A stretch of 38,809 nucleotides of DNA from Ligilactobacillus salitolerans (GTDB lineage Bacteria > Bacillota > Bacilli > Lactobacillales > Lactobacillaceae): assembly GCF_003864415.1 (NCBI RefSeq), contig NZ_BFFP01000026.1:1-38809 (forward strand), written 5' to 3'. The position numbers and the translations under genes were made by a program. This document shows positions 15,609 through 24,312 of the stretch, piece by piece; position 1 is the stretch's first letter; each line of letters opens with the position of its first letter. The notes under the pieces are model-generated. The model was not told the DNA's origin, searched no databases, and saw only the letters and a program-made list of their open reading frames with translations.

Positions 15609-15662
15609 GTGTTAAGATATCATTAAGCAGCAAGTGAACATCATCAGCAAGGAGAACATGCA

Positions 15663-16166
15663 ATGGAATCCAAAACTAATTTATCCTTACCCTACTGGAA
15701 CGACTTTCCTGATATTGACCTCTACATGGATCAGTTGATCAACCTCGTCAATCGCTATTTAAAGGGATTTTTGCCGAATCCGCTGACACCGTCAATGGTG
15801 AACAGTTATGTCAAAAAAGGGTTGTTGCAGCGGCCGGAAAAAAAGAAATATCAGCGGCAGCACTTGGCTGAATTAATGATCATCTCTCTCTTCAAATCAG
15901 TTTACTCTTTGGAACTAGTGAAACAAGTGGTCCAATTAGTTTTTGAACAGGCTAAACCCCAGAATGATTACGACAATTTTGCCATACTTTTCAACCAGGA
16001 ACTCAACCTGGTCATTAATCAAAATAACACAGCTGTAAGCCGCAACGAATCCAAAGCACCAGTGCTGCATCAGATTGAAGGTTACACGATCCGGGCTGCC
16101 ATTTACCAAATGCTGGGGCAACGTGCGATCAAAGCGGAAATGTCTGCCGCCTTAGAGGATAAATAA
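15663..16166 (+). CDS. DUF1836 domain-containing protein, probable MerR-like regulator
   Basis: 167-aa protein of the DUF1836 family. Residues 30-75 read like a MerR-type winged helix (LTPSMVNSYVKKGLLQRPEKKKYQRQHL), and residues 75-110 are a helical effector region. No membrane segment. The role is unknown; DNA binding is suggested by the fold-like motif and by the operator-like palindrome in its own promoter. It diverges from hlyIII, so it is a candidate regulator of that gene and of itself. ATG at 15663 has AAGGAG 8 bases upstream; an out-of-frame ATG lies 5 bases before it. Confidence 0.8.
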   Translation: MESKTNLSLPYWNDFPDIDLYMDQLINLVNRYLKGFLPNPLTPSMVNSYVKKGLLQRPEKKKYQRQHLAELMIISLFKSVYSLELVKQVVQLVFEQAKPQNDYDNFAILFNQELNLVINQNNTAVSRNESKAPVLHQIEGYTIRAAIYQMLGQRAIKAEMSAALEDK

Positions 16167-16190
16167 CCTTGTTTCTCAGTCAAATATCAC

Positions 16191-16242
16191 AAAAGTCCAA
16201 CAACCAAGCCTTGTAGTTGACAAGGAGTTGTTGGACTTTTTA
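16191..16242. terminator. Bidirectional terminator between DUF1836 and the deaminase gene
   Basis: A 14-bp outer stem (AAAAGTCCAACAAC/GTTGTTGGACTTTT) encloses a second stem CCTTG/CAAGG, with a T run on the right and an A run on the left, so convergent transcripts are both stopped. Confidence 0.9.
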
Positions 16243-16297
16243 TTGCTGTTTTAAAATTACCTAGATCATACTGCATTTCATCTCTTGTTTGGACAGA

Positions 16298-17314
16298 CTA
16301 ATTAGCCGCAACGTAATCTGCCAATTCTTTCAAATAGATATCCTTCTTTTCTTGGCTAATCCAAGAGGTTTCAAAGGAATTCTTGGCTAATTGAACGACC
16401 TGTTCTTTCGTTAAAGCAAACTGGTCGGCTAACTGGTAGTAATTATCCCCAATATAACCGCCAAAGTATGCCGGATCGTCAGAGTGGAGCGAAACTTTCA
16501 CGTCTTGGGCTAAAAGCTCCAAAATTTCTTTACCCTTCATCTCAGGAGAAACAAAGCCATTTGATAACGGACAAGAAGTTAAGCCAATTTGATTTTTGGC
16601 TGCAAATTGCACCAAATCAGGATCTTCAACGATATTAGTCCCGTGATCGAGCCGCTCAACTCCCATGATCTCTAAAGCCTGCCGAATATGTTCGATCGAA
16701 TCTTTTTGATCGATATCGCAGTGGGCTGTCAGATGCAAACCCTCAGCCGCCGCGTCTTCGTACTGGCGTGCAAACTTCAGCGGTGGATTGTTGTGTTCAT
16801 CTGAGTCAAGACCGATCCCGATAAATTTATCTTTATATGGTAATGCCTCAAGCAGCGTTTTTCTCGCGGATTCCTTCGAAAAATCACGTAAAAAGCACAT
16901 GATCAAGGCGGCATCAACATTCAGTGCCCGCGCGTCTACTACAGCCCGATATAAGCCATTGATCACTGTTTCAAATGCGATCCCGCGACTTGTATGTGCT
17001 TGAGGATCAAAAAATATTTCAACGTGACGCACATTATTGGCCGCTGCTCGTTTTAAATATGCAAAAGCGAGTTCATAAAAATCTTCTTCTTTCTGCAACA
17101 CATTCATGGCTGGATAATATACCGCCAAAAAAGAAGCTAAGTCATCATAATCGTATGTTTTTTGAACTTCCTCGATCGTGGACTGGCCGATATCAATATG
17201 ATTCCGTTGGGCTAACTTTAACTTCAATTCCGGCTCTAAAGTGCCCTCGATATGTAAGTGTAGTTCGGCTTTAGGTAAATTAGCGGTAAATTCTTTAGTA
17301 ACTTCTGTAGACAA
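16298..17314 (-). CDS. add: Adenosine deaminase family; probably adenine-specific (Aah1-like)
   Basis: 338-aa member of the adenosine/AMP deaminase TIM-barrel family. Zinc and catalytic motifs: PKAELHLHIEGTLEP (HxH), HCDI, the DHGTNI segment and SLHSDDPAYFGGYIGDNY (Asp pair). Two of these favour the adenine deaminase subgroup (yeast Aah1, Pseudomonas PA0148) over true adenosine deaminase: IGLDSDEHNNPP replaces the GxDLAGxE loop, and DDPAYFGGY follows the Asp pair. The product would then be hypoxanthine from adenine. It diverges from a purine permease and a second, unrelated adenine deaminase. ATG at 17314 follows AGGAGGG. Specificity is inferred from remembered motifs. Confidence 0.85.
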   Translation of the reverse strand: MSTEVTKEFTANLPKAELHLHIEGTLEPELKLKLAQRNHIDIGQSTIEEVQKTYDYDDLASFLAVYYPAMNVLQKEEDFYELAFAYLKRAAANNVRHVEIFFDPQAHTSRGIAFETVINGLYRAVVDARALNVDAALIMCFLRDFSKESARKTLLEALPYKDKFIGIGLDSDEHNNPPLKFARQYEDAAAEGLHLTAHCDIDQKDSIEHIRQALEIMGVERLDHGTNIVEDPDLVQFAAKNQIGLTSCPLSNGFVSPEMKGKEILELLAQDVKVSLHSDDPAYFGGYIGDNYYQLADQFALTKEQVVQLAKNSFETSWISQEKKDIYLKELADYVAAN

Positions 17315-17360
17315 GCTGATCCCTCCTGGTTTGCTTATTGTTCACTCTTCTATACCCAAA

Positions 17361-17388
17361 ATTCTACCATGTTTATGATTTAAGTCAA
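17361..17388 (-). promoter_or_regulatory. Promoter of the deaminase gene
   Basis: Minus strand TTGACT, 16-base spacer, TAGAAT, about 47 bases ahead of the start. Confidence 0.55.
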
Positions 17389-17407
17389 TGATTAAACACG
17401 AATAATT

Positions 17408-17436
17408 TTGTTGATTTATCAAATATTGTATGTAAT
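17408..17436 (+). promoter_or_regulatory. Candidate promoter of the purine permease-ade operon
   Basis: TTGTTG, 17-base spacer, TGTAAT, about 48 bases ahead of the GTG start. The -35 is moderate and the start of transcription would be near 17443. Confidence 0.4.
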
Positions 17437-17483
17437 AATCCATAATGTACTAAAACAAGCAAACAAAAGGAGCTGGATAAGCA

Positions 17484-18830
17484 GTGGATGATTTAGAAAA
17501 AGCAACTACAAAAACACCTGGTCTGGTAGAGCGGACTTTCCATATCTCAGAACAGGGTTCGACAGTCAAGCGCGAAATCTTGGCTGGCCTGACAACTTTT
17601 GTCTCGATGGCATACATACTTTTCGTTAACCCCAGCATTCTAGGCGCTGCCGGCATGAACAAAGGTGCAGTCTTTACTGCAACAGCGATCTCGGCGATCC
17701 TTGGTTGTGTTTTAATGGGAGTCCTCGCAAATTACCCCATTTCGATTGCGGCAGGTTTAGGCGATAATGCATTTTTTACTTTTTCAGTTGTCTTGGGAAT
17801 GGGTATCCCCTGGCAAAAGGCGATGGCTGGTGTTTTCGTCGCTTCTGTTTTATTCACGATCCTCTCATTTTTTAAGATCCGCGAGGTTGTTATCGATGCC
17901 ATTCCCCAAGATCTAAAATATGCGATGGCAGCTGGTATCGGGATTTTTATTGCCTTTGTTGGTCTGCAAGGCGGCGGGTTGATCGTAGCTGATAAATCTT
18001 CCTTGGTCGCGATCGGTTCATTTACAGTTCCAACGACCTGGCTGACAATTGCGGGAATTTTTATCATCGCCATTCTGATGGCTAAAAAAGTTCCTGGTTC
18101 AATTTTTATTGGGATCTTCGCGACTGCCGTCCTGGGGCTGGCAACTGGCCTGATCAAAATGCCAACTCACTTAATTTCCTTAGCTCCAAGTATGAAACCA
18201 ACCTTTGGCGTCGGAGTCGCTAATCTAGCAGCCTTAAGCGACCTGCAAATGTGGGCAGTAGTTTTGATCTTCTTACTAGTCGCCTTCTTTGATACAGCTG
18301 GTACCCTAATTGGCTTAGCCCAACAAGCAGGCATTATGAAAGACAACAAAATGCCCCGGATCGGCAAGGCATTGATGGCTGATTCTCTTTCGATGCTAGC
18401 CGGTTCGGTAATGGGGATGACACCTACATCTGCTTACGTCGAATCTTCAGCTGGGATCGCAGTCGGAGGCAAAACAGGTTTAACAGCAGTTACGACCGGC
18501 TTTTTCTTCTTTGTCAGTCTGCTTTTTTCGCCTCTGTTAACGGTCGTCACCGACCAAGTTACGGCTCCTGCTCTGATCGTAGTTGGTGTTCTCATGGCTT
18601 CATCGATGCGTGAAATACACTGGGACCAATTCGAACTCGCCTTTCCTGCCTTTATCACCATTATTGGCATGCCTTTGACCTACAACATTTCATACGGGAT
18701 CGCCTTCGGTTTCCTGACCTATCCGATCTTGATGACCGCGGCCGGAAGAAGAAAAGAAGTCAACTACATCATGTGGATCTTGCTCTTCGTCTTTATCCTG
18801 CTGTTGTATATCCTGAACATCTTACATTAA
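17484..18830 (+). CDS. NCS2-family purine (adenine/hypoxanthine/guanine) permease
   Basis: 448-aa membrane transporter of the AzgA/PbuG/PbuO branch of the NCS2 family, importing purine bases by proton symport. About 12-14 helices; family motifs include the opening REILAGLTTFVSMAYILFVNP, GLGDNAFFTFSVV in helix 3, and FFDTAGTLIGLAQQAG plus the TSAYVESSAGIAVGGKTG loop. Start codon is GTG at 17484, with AAAAGGAG 11 bases upstream, a long spacing. The next gene, an adenine deaminase homologue, begins 47 bases later, and a second deaminase lies divergently, so adenine is the likely cargo. Confidence 0.92.
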   Translation: MDDLEKATTKTPGLVERTFHISEQGSTVKREILAGLTTFVSMAYILFVNPSILGAAGMNKGAVFTATAISAILGCVLMGVLANYPISIAAGLGDNAFFTFSVVLGMGIPWQKAMAGVFVASVLFTILSFFKIREVVIDAIPQDLKYAMAAGIGIFIAFVGLQGGGLIVADKSSLVAIGSFTVPTTWLTIAGIFIIAILMAKKVPGSIFIGIFATAVLGLATGLIKMPTHLISLAPSMKPTFGVGVANLAALSDLQMWAVVLIFLLVAFFDTAGTLIGLAQQAGIMKDNKMPRIGKALMADSLSMLAGSVMGMTPTSAYVESSAGIAVGGKTGLTAVTTGFFFFVSLLFSPLLTVVTDQVTAPALIVVGVLMASSMREIHWDQFELAFPAFITIIGMPLTYNISYGIAFGFLTYPILMTAAGRRKEVNYIMWILLFVFILLLYILNILH

Positions 18831-18877
18831 ACACAGCAGCTCTTTAAAAAATCAGTTTAAGAAAGGTTGTTATTAAT

Positions 18878-20662
18878 TTGCAAACAATTCAAGAATTAGC
18901 CGGTCTGATCGATGCCGGGGCTGCCAAAATTCCAGCTGACACTGTCATTGAAAATGGAACGCTCGTTAACGTCGACACGTCTGAATACTATGCAGCAAAT
19001 GTCGCAATTTATCACGGAATGATCGTGGCTGTAGATCCTGACGTCTCGGCTTATGTCGGTGAAAAGACTGAGCATGTCGATGCCAGCGGCAAATATTTAG
19101 TGCCCGGTCTGATCGATGGTCACATTCACGTTGAGTGCAGCAAACTCAGCCTGACCCGTTTCTCCCAAGCCGTTCTACCGCACGGGACAACCAGTATTAT
19201 TTCTGGGCTGGATGAATATATTTCAGTCGTTGGCCTCGATGGCCTGTCAGAGATCTTTGCCGAGCTTGAACAGCTGCCGTTTAAAGTCTTTTGGGGACTT
19301 CCTTACAAAACACCGTATACTATCCCCTCATCAACCATTGCATACAATGTAAATGGTCAGGACCATGAAAAATATCAGGCTCTTGCTCAATGTTACGGTG
19401 TTTGGGAAACTGTGCGTGAATCCATTCAAACCAAAGATCCAGATACTTTACAAGCCTTGCTTGCAGCACAAAAAAACCACAAACCGATCTTCGGCTGCTC
19501 CCCCATGGCGACTGGCCGCGACTTAAATCAGTTCCTAATGTCAGGAGTCCAGGTTGACCATGAAAGCTACAGCCATGAAGAATTTCTTGAAAAAGCCCGC
19601 AAAGGTTTGCACGTTGTGATCCGTGAATCTTCTGTCACACAATTTCTAGCAGAAAATATTCGCGCGATCACGGAAAATACAGCGGGTGTTGCACGTCATA
19701 CTAGTTTTTGTACAGATGATGTTAACGCCCATGATGTGCTGGAACACGGACACCTTGATCACATGGTTCGTTTAGCGATCCAAGCCGGTGTTGCCCCAAT
19801 GACCGCAATTCAGATGGCAACCATCAATGGCGCTGAGGCATATCACATTAACGATCAGGTTGGATCCATCGCCCCGGGCAAACAGGCCGACATTCTTCTA
19901 GTTGATCACCCAGGAACTTTCAACGTTGAAACAGTGATCAGTAAAGGCCGTTTAGTGACTGCCAAGAATCAAGTTGTAATGGAATTTCTCCCTCCTACCC
20001 GGTCGGAAAAACTCTTAAATACAGTTGACCATCAACCCTTAACCGCTGAAGATTTCGCAACCCCAGCCAAAATCAAAAATGGGACTGCCACAGTTGAAAC
20101 CATCAAAAGTGTAGGCCCATTTGTCAGAAAGCGGCTCGATGTTGACCTTCCAGTTCAAGAAGGTGTGATCGAACCCGATATCGAGCAAAAGGTTGCTTTA
20201 GCTTCAGTGATCGAACGATATGGGATCAACCAAAACCACGCACACGGCTTTATCTCAGGCTGGTCATTTCAACGCGGTGCGATTGCAACGACCATGGCAC
20301 CAGATGACAACAACCTTGTCGTTGCAGGAGTCAACCGGGAAGATATGGCACTTGCCGCAAATACCCTGATCAAATGCGGTGGCGGCCAAGTTGTCATTGC
20401 TGACGGAGAGATCTTAGCGTTGTTAGAATTACCGCTCGCAGGCATAAATACCGATCTAACTCCTGAAGAATTGGCTGCAAAAGAGGTCGAATTGAAGCAG
20501 GCAGCTCAAAAACTCGGCAGTACTTTGCCTGACCCACTGTTCTATCTTTCATTCTTACCAATTACATCGATCCCCGATTTAGCCTTGACTGACGGGGGAA
20601 ATGTCGACTACCCAAATTTGGCCTATTTCGAACCAGTACTTTCAATCTCTGAATCAAAATAA
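18878..20662 (+). CDS. ade: Adenine deaminase (Ade family, divergent)
   Basis: 594-aa amidohydrolase of the adenine deaminase family (adenine to hypoxanthine and ammonia). The amidohydrolase barrel carries LVPGLIDGHIHVECS, TDDVNAHDVLEHGHLDH and GSIAPGKQADILLVD; the Ade C-terminal domain shows GFISGWSFQRGAIA and KCGGGQVVIADGEILALLELPLAG. It departs from well-known Ade proteins at two places: the barrel loop read as DPHEIAN elsewhere is GLDEYIS here, and the C-terminal HDSHN is PDDNN. Start is TTG at 18878 with AAAGG 11 bases upstream. It is the second gene of the permease operon and ends in tandem terminators. Confidence 0.85.
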   Translation: MQTIQELAGLIDAGAAKIPADTVIENGTLVNVDTSEYYAANVAIYHGMIVAVDPDVSAYVGEKTEHVDASGKYLVPGLIDGHIHVECSKLSLTRFSQAVLPHGTTSIISGLDEYISVVGLDGLSEIFAELEQLPFKVFWGLPYKTPYTIPSSTIAYNVNGQDHEKYQALAQCYGVWETVRESIQTKDPDTLQALLAAQKNHKPIFGCSPMATGRDLNQFLMSGVQVDHESYSHEEFLEKARKGLHVVIRESSVTQFLAENIRAITENTAGVARHTSFCTDDVNAHDVLEHGHLDHMVRLAIQAGVAPMTAIQMATINGAEAYHINDQVGSIAPGKQADILLVDHPGTFNVETVISKGRLVTAKNQVVMEFLPPTRSEKLLNTVDHQPLTAEDFATPAKIKNGTATVETIKSVGPFVRKRLDVDLPVQEGVIEPDIEQKVALASVIERYGINQNHAHGFISGWSFQRGAIATTMAPDDNNLVVAGVNREDMALAANTLIKCGGGQVVIADGEILALLELPLAGINTDLTPEELAAKEVELKQAAQKLGSTLPDPLFYLSFLPITSIPDLALTDGGNVDYPNLAYFEPVLSISESK

Positions 20663-20679
20663 GCCCTTCTCTGATCAAC

Positions 20680-20737
20680 AAAGGCAACTGCACGATCTGC
20701 ACCCACCTAAGGGAAGCAATCATGCAGCTGCCTTTTT
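20680..20737 (+). terminator. Terminator of the permease-ade operon
   Basis: AAAGGCA.CTGCA pairs with TGCAG.TGCCTTT around a long loop, followed by five T. It lies 18 bases after the ade stop codon. Confidence 0.75.
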
Positions 20738-20755
20738 AACTATCCTTTTTCTAAT

Positions 20756-20796
20756 AAAACGGCTGTTAGTTGGACCCTGCTGAAAAAGCCGCTTTT
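20756..20796 (+). terminator. Possible second terminator after ade
   Basis: AACGGCT pairs with AGCCGCT loosely, followed by TTTTT. The rest of 20797-20914 holds a weak AACAAC/GTTGTT repeat and no gene. Confidence 0.35.
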
Positions 20797-20914
20797 TATC
20801 TGATCGTGCTAACAACTGCGGTCTACTCCGTTGTTTGTGAGTATTAAGCTCAAACTAAACCAGCATCTGCAAGATTTAAGGACTGCGATTATCATTGCCA
20901 TTGGACCAAGAACC

Positions 20915-20954
20915 AAAAAACACACCTTACCCCGAAAGGTAAAGTGTGTTTTTC
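20915..20954. terminator. fba terminator, bidirectional
   Basis: A 12-bp stem (ACACACTTTACC/GGTAAGGTGTGT on the minus strand) around TTTCGG is followed by six T leftward and five T rightward. It lies 13 bases after the fba stop. Confidence 0.9.
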
Positions 20955-20967
20955 ATTTTGATTGAAA

Positions 20968-21831
20968 TTAGCCGATGGCTGGTGTACCCATCCAGTCGAT
21001 AATTTCTTTAACTGTATCTGTGATTGCATCTGTACCAGGTGCAAGAAGTTTACGTGGGTCAAAGCCCTTACCTTCTTGATCCTTGCCTGCTTCGATGTAC
21101 TTACGAGTAGCAGCAGCAAAGGCCAACTGGCATTCAGTGTTGATGTTGAGCTTAGCAACACCCATCTTGATAGCTTTAACAACTTGATCTTGAGGGATGC
21201 CGGAACCACCATGCAAAACAAGCGGTGTCTTGATAACGTCAGCTAATTCTTGCAAACGGTCGAAGTTCAAACCTTGCCAGTTAGCCGGATATTGGCCATG
21301 GATATTGCCGATACCGCAAGCAAGATAATCAACGCCCAAATCAGCGATCTTCTTAGCTTCTTCAACGTCGGCTAATTCACCCGCGCCGATGATACCGTCT
21401 TCTTCACCACCGATTGAACCAACTTCTGCTTCAACAGAGATGTTCTTGGAGTGAGCTAATTCAACGATTTCTTTTGTCTTGGCATAGTTTTCTTCGAAGG
21501 GAAGATCATGGCCATCAAACATAACTGAAGTGTAACCAGCGGCAATGGCTTCTTTAGCAGCCTCGTAGTTACCATGGTCTAAATGCATGATAACAGGAAC
21601 TGTGATGTTCATTGAACGCATAACTTGTTCAACCATGTTTCTAACCAATTGATAGTCGCCCATGTATTTAGCAGCGCCCATTGATGATTGGATCAGAACA
21701 GGAACGTTCTTTTCTTGAGCACCTTTCAAAATTGCACGAGTCCATTCAAGGTTATTAGTGTTGAAAGCACCTACAGCGTAATGACCCTTACGAGCATCTG
21801 CAAAGATTTTATTACCATTAACGAATGACAT
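20968..21831 (-). CDS. fba: Class II fructose-1,6-bisphosphate aldolase
   Basis: 287-aa zinc aldolase splitting fructose-1,6-bisphosphate in glycolysis. Zinc ligands and catalytic residues are visible: MHLDHG (H83, D85, H86), MFDGHDLPFEEN, EAEVGSIGGEEDG, the second His in GIGNIHG, LVLHGGSGIP, and the phosphate-binding KLNINTE. Length is typical of the Firmicute form. ATG at 21831 has a strong TAGGAGG site. Monocistronic between its promoter and terminator. Its presence suggests that at least part of the glycolytic (Embden-Meyerhof) route is encoded. Confidence 0.97.
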   Translation of the reverse strand: MSFVNGNKIFADARKGHYAVGAFNTNNLEWTRAILKGAQEKNVPVLIQSSMGAAKYMGDYQLVRNMVEQVMRSMNITVPVIMHLDHGNYEAAKEAIAAGYTSVMFDGHDLPFEENYAKTKEIVELAHSKNISVEAEVGSIGGEEDGIIGAGELADVEEAKKIADLGVDYLACGIGNIHGQYPANWQGLNFDRLQELADVIKTPLVLHGGSGIPQDQVVKAIKMGVAKLNINTECQLAFAAATRKYIEAGKDQEGKGFDPRKLLAPGTDAITDTVKEIIDWMGTPAIG

Positions 21832-21889
21832 AAAATATAGCCTCCTAGTTTAGTTTACATCTATAATTACTCATCTTGAGCACAAAACA

Positions 21890-21898
21890 ATTTTACCA
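21890..21898 (-). promoter_or_regulatory. fba extended -10 promoter
   Basis: Minus strand TGGTAAAAT, an extended -10, about 60 bases ahead of the fba start; the -35 region is weak (TTCGCT). Confidence 0.5.
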
Positions 21899-21996
21899 CA
21901 CTTTTCTTCAAAAGCGAACTTATTTTGTACTTTTTTCACGTTATTTACACAAATAAATGTAAACTACAGCTATTTTTGCAAAAACTAGTTGGCAGG

Positions 21997-22662
21997 CTAG
22001 TAGTCACTACGTCCTAATTCTGTGATCCGTCCGCGTGTTGTATAGACGATCCATTCGGCAATATTAGTCACGTAATCACCAATTCGTTCCAAATGATTGC
22101 CCAATTTCATGTAATCGAAGCCTTCGATCACGAACTCATGATCCGCCTTGATCTCCTCTAAAATCAACTGGTTTAACTCTTGGAGATATTGGTCAGTCAA
22201 ATGATCTTTTTCAGAAACTGCAATTGCAGCATGGTCATCTAAGTCGCCATATGCTTGCAAAACATCCTGCAGCATTTTCAAATCATTGTCTGCCATTTTT
22301 AGCACGAGCCGGTCTAATTTGGTTTTCCGCGGACTATTCTGACTGCGGACTGCTTTTCTGGCAATATGCACAGTGTGATCCGCCAGCCGTTCAACATCGG
22401 AACTAGCTTTGAGGATCGCCACGATCTTGCGCAGGTCGCCAGCAACGGGTTGCTGCAAGGCAATGATCTGCGCGGACTTCCCCTCAAGATGTGTTTCCTG
22501 CTCATTGATGTCTTCGTCGCCATCCACTACTTTTTGACCAAGTTCTTGATCCTCGTTCTCCCAAGCAGTGACTGCATTTTTCAAAGCAGTAGCGGTATTT
22601 AACCCCATCTTAACGAAATTCAATTTTAGTTCTTTGATTTGAGTATCAAGCAATCTACTCAT
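21997..22662 (-). CDS. phoU: Phosphate signalling complex protein PhoU
   Basis: 221-aa all-helical PhoU protein that links Pst transport to PhoR signalling and restrains phosphate uptake. Two PhoU repeats of three helices each (about 10-105 and 115-215) carry the acidic metal motifs, for example VVDGDEDINEQE and a second copy near VSEKDHLTDQYLQE. The ATG at 22662 is chosen because AAAGGGTG is 8 bases upstream; a GTG three codons earlier overlaps that site. Last gene of the pst operon, starting 14 bases after the second pstB. No strong terminator follows; a weak ACTAG/CTAGT hairpin with five T lies at the stop codon. Confidence 0.93.
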   Translation of the reverse strand: MSRLLDTQIKELKLNFVKMGLNTATALKNAVTAWENEDQELGQKVVDGDEDINEQETHLEGKSAQIIALQQPVAGDLRKIVAILKASSDVERLADHTVHIARKAVRSQNSPRKTKLDRLVLKMADNDLKMLQDVLQAYGDLDDHAAIAVSEKDHLTDQYLQELNQLILEEIKADHEFVIEGFDYMKLGNHLERIGDYVTNIAEWIVYTTRGRITELGRSDY

Positions 22663-22676
22663 TTGTTTCACCCTTT

Positions 22677-23432
22677 CTAGCCGAAGCGGCCGCTGAGATA
22701 ATCATCAGTCTGCTGTTTTTGCGGTTCCACAAAGATATCCTTTGTTCGGCCAGTCTCAACCAGACTACCATCGAGGAAAAAAGACGTTGAATCCGAGATC
22801 CGTGAAGCCTGCTGCAAGTTATGGGTGACCATCACACAAGAATAATTTTCCCGCAGTGTCAAAAGCATCTCTTCGATCAGATTACTGGAAACAGGATCCA
22901 AAGCACTGGTCGGTTCATCCAGCAAGATCACCGAAGGCTGCACAGCTAATACCCGTGCGATACAGACCCTTTGCTGCTGCCCGCCCGAAAGGGAAAGCGC
23001 GCTTTTGTCCAAGTCATCTTTGACCTCATTCCAGACCGCAGCCTGCTTCAAACTCGTTTCGATCCGCTCATCAAGGTACTGTTTATCTCTTTTCTTACCT
23101 AACTTTAAACCATACGCGACGTTATCATAAATAGAGAATGGAAACGGATTTGGTTGTTGAAAAACCATGCCGACTTGTTTCCGCAACTCTACCGTGTCGG
23201 TTTTCGGTCCATAGATGTCATCCCCGCCAATTGCTACCTTCCCAGTAATTTTAACACTTGGTATCAGATCGTTCATCCGATTGAGGCAACGAAGATAGGT
23301 AGACTTTCCACAGCCGGAAGGACCGATCAAAGCGTGGATCCCATTGTCTGGAAAAGAAAGGTCGATCCCCTTTAGAGCTTCGTTTTCACCATAATACAAA
23401 TGCAAGTTTTGCGTGGAAATATATTCGCTCAC
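22677..23432 (-). CDS. pstB: Phosphate ABC transporter ATP-binding protein (second PstB)
   Basis: 251-aa ATPase energising phosphate import. Walker A is GPSGCGKST, the ABC signature [16 protein letters not shown], Walker [14 protein letters not shown], and the switch His is in [12 protein letters not shown] chose GTG at 23432 ([16 protein letters not shown]) because AGGAGG lies 8 bases upstream; a frame extension overlaps the end of the first pstB. It is one of two adjacent PstB paralogues, a tandem pair common in lactobacilli and streptococci. The two could form a heterodimer with PstC/PstA, but that is inference. Confidence 0.93.
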   Translation of the reverse strand: MSEYISTQNLHLYYGENEALKGIDLSFPDNGIHALIGPSGCGKSTYLRCLNRMNDLIPSVKITGKVAIGGDDIYGPKTDTVELRKQVGMVFQQPNPFPFSIYDNVAYGLKLGKKRDKQYLDERIETSLKQAAVWNEVKDDLDKSALSLSGGQQQRVCIARVLAVQPSVILLDEPTSALDPVSSNLIEEMLLTLRENYSCVMVTHNLQQASRISDSTSFFLDGSLVETGRTKDIFVEPQKQQTDDYLSGRFG

Positions 23433-23451
23433 TTCTTCAACCTCCTGCATA

Positions 23452-24261
23452 TCAGCCAAAATTACCCGAAACGTAATCATCCGTCGCCTTTTTTTGCGGC
23501 AGGGTGAAAACATTTTTAGTCTTATCGTATTCGATCACGTGTCCTAAATGAAAGAAAGCAGTATAATCACTGACTCGCGAAGCTTGCTGCATATTATGCG
23601 TCACAATTATGATCGTATACTTCTTCTTAAGCTCAACCATTGTTTCTTCGACTTTCAAAGTCGAGATGGGATCTAACGCGCTGGCTGGTTCGTCCATCAA
23701 CAAAATATCAGGTTTCATCGCGATCGCACGCGCAATGCACAACCGCTGCTGCTGACCGCCAGATAAAGCTAAGGCACTCCGATCTAAGATATCTTTGACC
23801 TCATCCCATAGCGCAGCACCTTTCAAGCTTTCCTCAACAATCTGGTCCAATTGCTGCTTTTTCTTAATGCCGTTTTCTTTCAAAGCAAAAGTAATATTTT
23901 CTCGGATCGATTTGGAAAAAGGATTAGGCCGTTGAAAGACCATGCCGACATGTTTGCGCATCTCATAAACATTGATCCGTGGAGAGTTAATATCCAGTCC
24001 GCGGTACCAGATCTGACCATCGACGCGAGCTACTCCATCGTTCATCCGATTTAAAGACCTCAAAAAAGTCGATTTACCTGAACCCGATGCCCCGATCAGC
24101 GCCGTGATCTTATAGCGTTCAAATTGCAGTGAGCCATCATAAAAGGCATGATTATCACCATAGAAAACCTGTAAATTATCCGTTGAAATTGCTAGTTCAT
24201 GTTCTTTTGGATCAAAAGTTCTGATCGCAGTGTCATTCAAATCATATTGTCCAACATCCAT
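23452..24261 (-). CDS. pstB: Phosphate ABC transporter ATP-binding protein (first PstB)
   Basis: 269-aa PstB with an N-terminal extension of about 20 residues relative to its neighbour ([19 protein letters not shown]). Walker A is GASGSGKST, signature [16 protein letters not shown], Walker [14 protein letters not shown] and switch His in [14 protein letters not shown] at 24261 has a TTGGAGG site. It starts 51 bases after pstA and is followed 19 bases later by the second pstB. The two paralogues differ enough that the duplication is old. Confidence 0.93.
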   Translation of the reverse strand: MDVGQYDLNDTAIRTFDPKEHELAISTDNLQVFYGDNHAFYDGSLQFERYKITALIGASGSGKSTFLRSLNRMNDGVARVDGQIWYRGLDINSPRINVYEMRKHVGMVFQRPNPFSKSIRENITFALKENGIKKKQQLDQIVEESLKGAALWDEVKDILDRSALALSGGQQQRLCIARAIAMKPDILLMDEPASALDPISTLKVEETMVELKKKYTIIIVTHNMQQASRVSDYTAFFHLGHVIEYDKTKNVFTLPQKKATDDYVSGNFG

Positions 24262-24312
24262 CTTAAAACCTCCAATTTAAAGCTCCGAAAACATTCTTCG
24301 TCAAACAGAAAC

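Noticed and set aside
17315-17483. Purine riboswitch or PurBox between the deaminase gene and the permease
   Set aside because: The 169 bases must hold two promoters and show no guanine/adenine aptamer core. AAACACGAATAAT (17394-17406) resembles a PurBox at 10 of 13 positions, which I judged too weak to call.
21978-21999. phoU terminator
   Set aside because: Only a 5-bp ACTAG/CTAGT stem with five T overlapping the stop codon; too weak for a feature.
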